Source: Pseudomonadota bacterium
GTDB taxonomy: Bacteria; Desulfobacterota; Syntrophia; Syntrophales; JADFWA01
Reading direction: 5' to 3'
Assembly (NCBI GenBank): GCA_030596145.1
Contig: JAUVKS010000060.1
Location: 1 to 9,085, forward strand
Length of the DNA stretch: 9,085 bases
A program made the translations under genes and the position numbers. How positions within the stretch are numbered: the first letter of the stretch is position 1; each line of letters begins with the position of its first letter. The notes under the pieces were generated by a model. That model was not told the origin of the DNA. It searched no databases and saw only the letters and a program-made list of their open reading frames with translations. This document shows, one piece after another, positions 6,082 through 9,085 of this stretch.

Positions 6082-6145
6082 CAATAAGATTAAGGGCATA
6101 GGAATAGGCTTATTCTTTTGGCTTGTCTTAAATCTTGGTTTATTG
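6082..6145 (+). promoter_or_regulatory. Nested stem-loop in the rny leader
   Basis: AAGATTAAG (6086-6094) pairs with CTTAAATCTT (6127-6136, one bulged A), and CAAT (6082-6085) with ATTG (6142-6145) around an internal bulge. Inside lies a second hairpin, GAATA-GGCT-TATTC (6102-6115). The AU-rich structure would sit in the rny leader about 70 bases before the start and could be a target for feedback on rny mRNA. That role is a guess. Confidence 0.3.
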
Positions 6146-6196
6146 TTCTTATGTCTTAATGTATTAGCTATTGTATCGTGTTTTTACAATGGGTTG

Positions 6197-6206
6197 AAGG
6201 AGGTGA
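6197..6206 (+). promoter_or_regulatory. Near-perfect ribosome binding site that sets the rny start
   Basis: AAGGAGGTGA is fully complementary to the 16S 3' tail. It lies upstream of TTG 6214 and downstream of the GTG at 6178, so it selects the TTG as the start of rny. Confidence 0.8.
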
Positions 6207-6213
6207 GGAAAAT

Positions 6214-7779
6214 TTGCTACATTATAATATAGTTATTTTGATGATATTTGGTTCGATTGCCGTAGGGGCGGTGTTAGGATATTTTCTGAGGGAAGGGGCT
6301 TCCAGAAAAAGATTGGAATCCTCAAAAAATCTATCGGCAAGGATTATTGGTGAAGCAAAAAAAGAGGCAGAAACCATAAAGAAGGAATCTCTTCTACAAG
6401 CTAAGGAGAATCTTCTCAAGGCAAGGACTGAGTTCGAAAAGGATATTGGAAATAGAAAGGCAAAACATGACAATTTAGAAAAGAGACTTCATACTAAAGA
6501 AGAAAATCTGGATAGAAGGGAAGAGCTCCTGTTTCAAAAGGAAGCAAATATGGAGAGCAGGGACATGGCGATGATCAATAAGGAGCTTCTTCTGAATGAA
6601 AAGCGTAGTGAGTTAAATAATATTATTGATGAACAGAGAAGAAGATTAGAGGAGATTGCGGGAATTTCGTCTGAAGAAGCAAAAAAATATCTCATTCAAT
6701 CTATGGGTGAGGAAGCGAAACGTGAAGCAGCTATAACTATAAGAAAAATAGAAGAAGAAACCAAACGTACTTCTGACAGAAAGTCGCGAGAGATCATAGC
6801 TTATGCTATTCAAAGGTATGCCAGTGATTTCGTGGCTGAAAATACCGTATCCGTGGTAAACTTACCGACAGATGAAATGAAAGGGAGGATTATAGGTAGA
6901 GAGGGAAGAAATATCCGAGCGATAGAGGCTGCAACGGGGATAGATTTGATTATTGATGATACTCCTGAAGCTGTAGTCCTCTCAAGTTTTGATCCAGTAC
7001 GGCGGGAAGTAGCAAAGATATCCCTGGAAAGACTTATCACCGATGGTAGAATTCATCCCGGGAGAATTGAAGATATTGTCAACAAGGTCAAGTCCGAAGT
7101 AGAAGCAATTATTACAGAAACAGGTGAAAGGGTATCATTTGATATGGGTGTTCATGATATCCATCCAGAGTTAATAAATCTTCTGGGGAGACTTAAATAC
7201 CGGACAAGCTTTTCCCAGAATGTTCTTCAACATTCCGTAGAAGTTGCTCACCTGATGGGCATGATGGCTGCTGAATTGGGGATGGATGTAAAAGAAGCCA
7301 AAAGGGCGGGATTACTCCATGATATAGGAAAGGCTGTTGACCGTGAGTTTGAGGGAACCCATGCTTCTATTGGCGCTGATTATGCTAAAAGATTTGGTGA
7401 GTCAGAAAGGATTGTTCAGGCTATTGCCTGTCACCATGATGACGGTCGGACCAATACACTGCTTGGTGTTCTTATTCAGGCAGCAGATACTCTCTCTGCC
7501 TCGAGGCCAGGGGCTCGTCGTGAAATGTTGGAAACTTATGTAAAGCGCCTGGAAGAACTGGAAAGAATAGCCAATTCTTTTAGTGGTGTTGATAAATGTT
7601 ACGCGATTCAGGCAGGAAGAGAAATACGTATTCTTGTGGAGAATAAAAAAGTATCTGATAATGATGCAGTAATGTTATGTAGAGATATTGTAAAGAAAAT
7701 TGAGTCTGAATTAACTTATCCTGGTCAAATAAAGGTTACTGTAATAAGGGAGACCAGGGCTTTAGATTTTGCGAAATAG
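6214..7779 (+). CDS. rny: Ribonuclease Y
   Basis: RNase Y is a membrane-anchored endoribonuclease that starts decay and processing of many mRNAs, the functional counterpart of RNase E. From TTG 6214 the protein has 521 residues, the usual size (about 520). An N-terminal membrane helix at about 3-25 is followed by a long charged coiled coil (about 30-195). The KH RNA-binding domain carries GRIIGREGRNIR (224-235), and the HD hydrolase domain has LLHDIGKAVD with the metal pair H369-D370 and the later HHDDG (407-411). The HD numbering is close to that of the Bacillus enzyme, which supports this start. A GTG at 6178 would add 12 residues but lacks a ribosome site. The gene precedes ymdB with a 16-base gap, so the two should be cotranscribed. 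Confidence 0.96.
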   Translation: MLHYNIVILMIFGSIAVGAVLGYFLREGASRKRLESSKNLSARIIGEAKKEAETIKKESLLQAKENLLKARTEFEKDIGNRKAKHDNLEKRLHTKEENLDRREELLFQKEANMESRDMAMINKELLLNEKRSELNNIIDEQRRRLEEIAGISSEEAKKYLIQSMGEEAKREAAITIRKIEEETKRTSDRKSREIIAYAIQRYASDFVAENTVSVVNLPTDEMKGRIIGREGRNIRAIEAATGIDLIIDDTPEAVVLSSFDPVRREVAKISLERLITDGRIHPGRIEDIVNKVKSEVEAIITETGERVSFDMGVHDIHPELINLLGRLKYRTSFSQNVLQHSVEVAHLMGMMAAELGMDVKEAKRAGLLHDIGKAVDREFEGTHASIGADYAKRFGESERIVQAIACHHDDGRTNTLLGVLIQAADTLSASRPGARREMLETYVKRLEELERIANSFSGVDKCYAIQAGREIRILVENKKVSDNDAVMLCRDIVKKIESELTYPGQIKVTVIRETRALDFAK

Positions 7780-7785
7780 AAAGGA
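7780..7785 (+). promoter_or_regulatory. Ribosome binding site that sets the ymdB start
   Basis: AAAGGA directly follows the rny stop and lies ten bases before TTG 7796. It argues against the upstream in-frame TTG at 7769, which would overlap the end of rny and has no such site. Confidence 0.6.
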
Positions 7786-7795
7786 AAACGGACAT

Positions 7796-8581
7796 TTGAG
7801 GATATTACTTATAGGGGATATAGTCGGCAAACCGGGCAGAAAGGTTGTTCGGCGGTTTCTTCCTGACATAATCTACAAGCATGAAATAGATTTGGTCATT
7901 GCGAATTGTGAGAATGCGGCCGGGGGATTTGGTGTTACAAGGGATATAGTTGAAGAACTATATCGATGCGATATCAACGTATTAACATCAGGAAATCATA
8001 TATGGGACAAAAAAGAAGTTGGGGAATTTATTGAAGATTATGAAACACTTCTCAGACCTGCAAACTATCCCGATGGTTCGCCCGGAAGAGGGAGTGTATT
8101 AACGCGCAATTCATCAGGGGATCTTATCGGTGTGATAAATCTGGAGGGCAGAGTATTTATGCGGGCATTAGATTGTCCCTTCAAAGTGGCAGAAAGAGAA
8201 ATTGATAAGCTAAAAGGCAAAACCAATATAATAATAGTAGACATTCATGCGGAGGCTACATCGGAGAAACAGGCGATTGGTTGGTTTTTGGATGGCCGGG
8301 TCAGTGCAGTTTTAGGAACTCATACACATGTGCAGACCGCTGATGAGAGGATATTGCCGGATGGGACCGCTTATATTACAGATGTAGGAATGACGGGGCC
8401 TTTTGATTCCGTTATAGGGATAAAAAAAAATCTTATTCTGAAAAGGTTTTTAACATGTATTCCAAATAAGTTTGATGTGGCTAACCGAGATGTACGGCTT
8501 CAGGGTGTAATAGTAGAAATTGATGAAAATAGTGGAAAGAGTGTGAGAATTGAAAGATTGAGTGTAAAACTGAAGGATTAG
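7796..8581 (+). CDS. ymdB: YmdB-family metallophosphoesterase (2',3'-cyclic nucleotide phosphodiesterase)
   Basis: A 261-residue calcineurin-like phosphoesterase. Bacillus YmdB hydrolyses 2',3'-cyclic nucleotides, which arise from RNA cleavage, and influences the choice between motility and biofilm. From TTG 7796 the protein opens MRILLIGDIVGKPGR, the family N-terminus. The metal ligands and catalytic residues then fall at D8, N37-C-E39-N40, N67-H68 (SGNHIWD), H151 (DIHAEATSEK), H176 and H178 (GTHTHVQTAD). D8, E39 and N67-H68 match the numbering I recall for the Bacillus protein, good evidence for this start over TTG 7769. The rny-ymdB pairing is conserved across distant bacteria. It fits a role in clearing cyclic ends produced by RNA turnover (inference). 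Confidence 0.94.
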   Translation: MRILLIGDIVGKPGRKVVRRFLPDIIYKHEIDLVIANCENAAGGFGVTRDIVEELYRCDINVLTSGNHIWDKKEVGEFIEDYETLLRPANYPDGSPGRGSVLTRNSSGDLIGVINLEGRVFMRALDCPFKVAEREIDKLKGKTNIIIVDIHAEATSEKQAIGWFLDGRVSAVLGTHTHVQTADERILPDGTAYITDVGMTGPFDSVIGIKKNLILKRFLTCIPNKFDVANRDVRLQGVIVEIDENSGKSVRIERLSVKLKD

Positions 8582-8585
8582 AGGC

Positions 8586-8612
8586 AAAAGGTGAAGGGTC
8601 AAGAGTCAAGAG
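8586..8612. repeat. Heptad-periodic repeat, copy 3 (ymdB-tyrS gap)
   Basis: Four consecutive heptads, AAAAGGT, GAAGGGT, CAAGAGT and CAAGAGT, run just after the ymdB stop. AAAGGTGAAGGGT (8587-8599) is identical to 322-334 near glmM, more than 8 kb away. The array also supplies the left arm of the hairpin at 8587-8630. Confidence 0.5.
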
Positions 8613-8642
8613 TACTTCCCTTTTATCTTTAACCTTGTTTTT
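8587..8642 (+). terminator. Possible weak terminator or attenuator between ymdB and tyrS
   Basis: AAAGGUGAAGGG (8587-8598) can pair with CCCUUUUAUCUUU (8618-8630) in 12 pairs, including two G-U pairs and one bulged U, around a 19-base loop. The T-rich UUGUUUUU (8635-8642) follows after four bases. The stem has few G-C pairs, so it would be leaky. It may lower tyrS expression relative to ymdB, or it may simply reflect the purine-rich repeat. Confidence 0.3.
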
Positions 8643-8646
8643 ATGT

Positions 8647-8651
8647 GGAGG
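8647..8651 (+). promoter_or_regulatory. Ribosome binding site that sets the tyrS start
   Basis: GGAGG lies eight bases before TTG 8660, ideal spacing. No other in-frame start near it has a site, so it fixes the TTG start. Confidence 0.7.
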
Positions 8652-8659
8652 CCTGTGAT

Positions 8660-9085
8660 TTGAAGAGCGTATATAACATACTTTTTGAAAGGGGATTTAT
8701 TGAACAGGTAACAGATGAGAAGTTGATAAGTAAATTCTTGGGGGAAAATAGCATTACCTGTTATATCGGTTTTGATCCTACCGCAGAGAGTTTGCATGTA
8801 GGAAGCCTTGTTCCCCTGATGGCTCTGGCCCATATGCAAAGACATGGACATAGACCAATTGCCCTTATAGGAGGAGGAACGGCTCTAATTGGTGATCCGA
8901 GTGGTAAGACAGAGATGCGTCAGCTTCTTACACGGGAACAGATTGACGTAAATGCAAAGTATTTAAAGAAGCAACTTTCAAGGTATATGAATTTTGACGA
9001 AGGGAAAGCCATTTTATTGAATAATGCAGATTGGTTGACCCGACTTAATTATGTCGAGTTCCTGAGGGATATCGGGTGCCATTTC
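8660..9085 (+). CDS. tyrS: Tyrosyl-tRNA synthetase, N-terminal part
   Basis: The first 142 codons of a class I aminoacyl-tRNA synthetase that charges tRNA-Tyr; the window end cuts the rest (the whole protein is usually about 400-430 residues). From TTG 8660 the protein opens MKSVYNILFERGFIEQV. It shows the tyrosine/ATP-pocket YIGFDPTAESLHVGSL, with the HIGH-equivalent HVGS at 46-49. GGGTALIGDPSGK at 71-83 and NNADWL near 123-128 follow. The KMSKS loop and the tRNA-binding S4 domain lie beyond the window. It is the last visible gene of the rny-ymdB cluster, 78 bases after ymdB, with a possible weak terminator in between. No T-box-like leader is visible in that gap. Confidence 0.96.
   Translation, partial: MKSVYNILFERGFIEQVTDEKLISKFLGENSITCYIGFDPTAESLHVGSLVPLMALAHMQRHGHRPIALIGGGTALIGDPSGKTEMRQLLTREQIDVNAKYLKKQLSRYMNFDEGKAILLNNADWLTRLNYVEFLRDIGCHF

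Noticed and set aside
6178..6213. Extended rny start at GTG 6178
   Set aside because: No ribosome site precedes it, and a near-perfect one sits inside this extension, placed for TTG 6214; HD-domain numbering also fits the shorter form.
7769..7795. Extended ymdB start at TTG 7769
   Set aside because: It would overlap the rny end and push catalytic residues nine positions off the family numbering; TTG 7796 has AAAGGA upstream.
1..9085. CRISPR array, prophage, toxin-antitoxin, defence island or intact insertion sequence
   Set aside because: No regularly spaced repeats, transposase, integrase or defence motifs were found; nearly all sequence is assigned to core genes.

Overview
The window is about 9.1 kb of compact bacterial chromosome carrying mostly housekeeping genes. 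The organism is probably Gram-negative and Desulfobacterota-like (former Deltaproteobacteria). The reasons are a zapA gene followed directly by a 6S RNA (a proteobacterial arrangement), an rny-ymdB pair (absent from enterics, usual in deltaproteobacteria and Firmicutes), a sigma-54-type promoter, and moderate GC by eye. This placement is inference; no database search was possible.

Left part (1-3589), all on the minus strand. The first 34 codons of an exported protein lie at 1-102, with a strong ribosome site and a sigma-54-like promoter upstream. Next comes glmM (phosphoglucosamine mutase, cell-wall precursor synthesis). It is preceded, 23 bases away and probably in one transcript, by a CLC-family chloride protein with a C-terminal CBS pair. 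The gap between clc and the plus-strand genes (3590-3950) is non-coding and holds several inverted repeats.

Middle (3951-4922): dusB, a tRNA-dihydrouridine synthase, followed by a short repeat-rich gap.

Right part (5077-9085), all plus strand: a sigma-70-type promoter, a small ZapB-like coiled-coil protein, zapA, the 6S RNA (ssrS), rny (RNase Y, membrane-anchored mRNA decay), ymdB (cyclic nucleotide phosphodiesterase) and the 5' 142 codons of tyrS (cut by the window end). The cluster joins Z-ring assembly, control of RNA polymerase by 6S RNA, mRNA turnover and tRNA charging. In this cluster rny, ymdB and tyrS clearly start with TTG, and zapA and the ZapB-like gene probably do too.

I see no defence system, CRISPR array, prophage or intact insertion sequence. 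The most notable points are the channel-like residue in the CLC protein, the run of TTG starts, the 6S RNA, the sigma-54-like site, and short 7-base periodic repeats in three intergenic gaps. None of these amounts to a clear new biological system.
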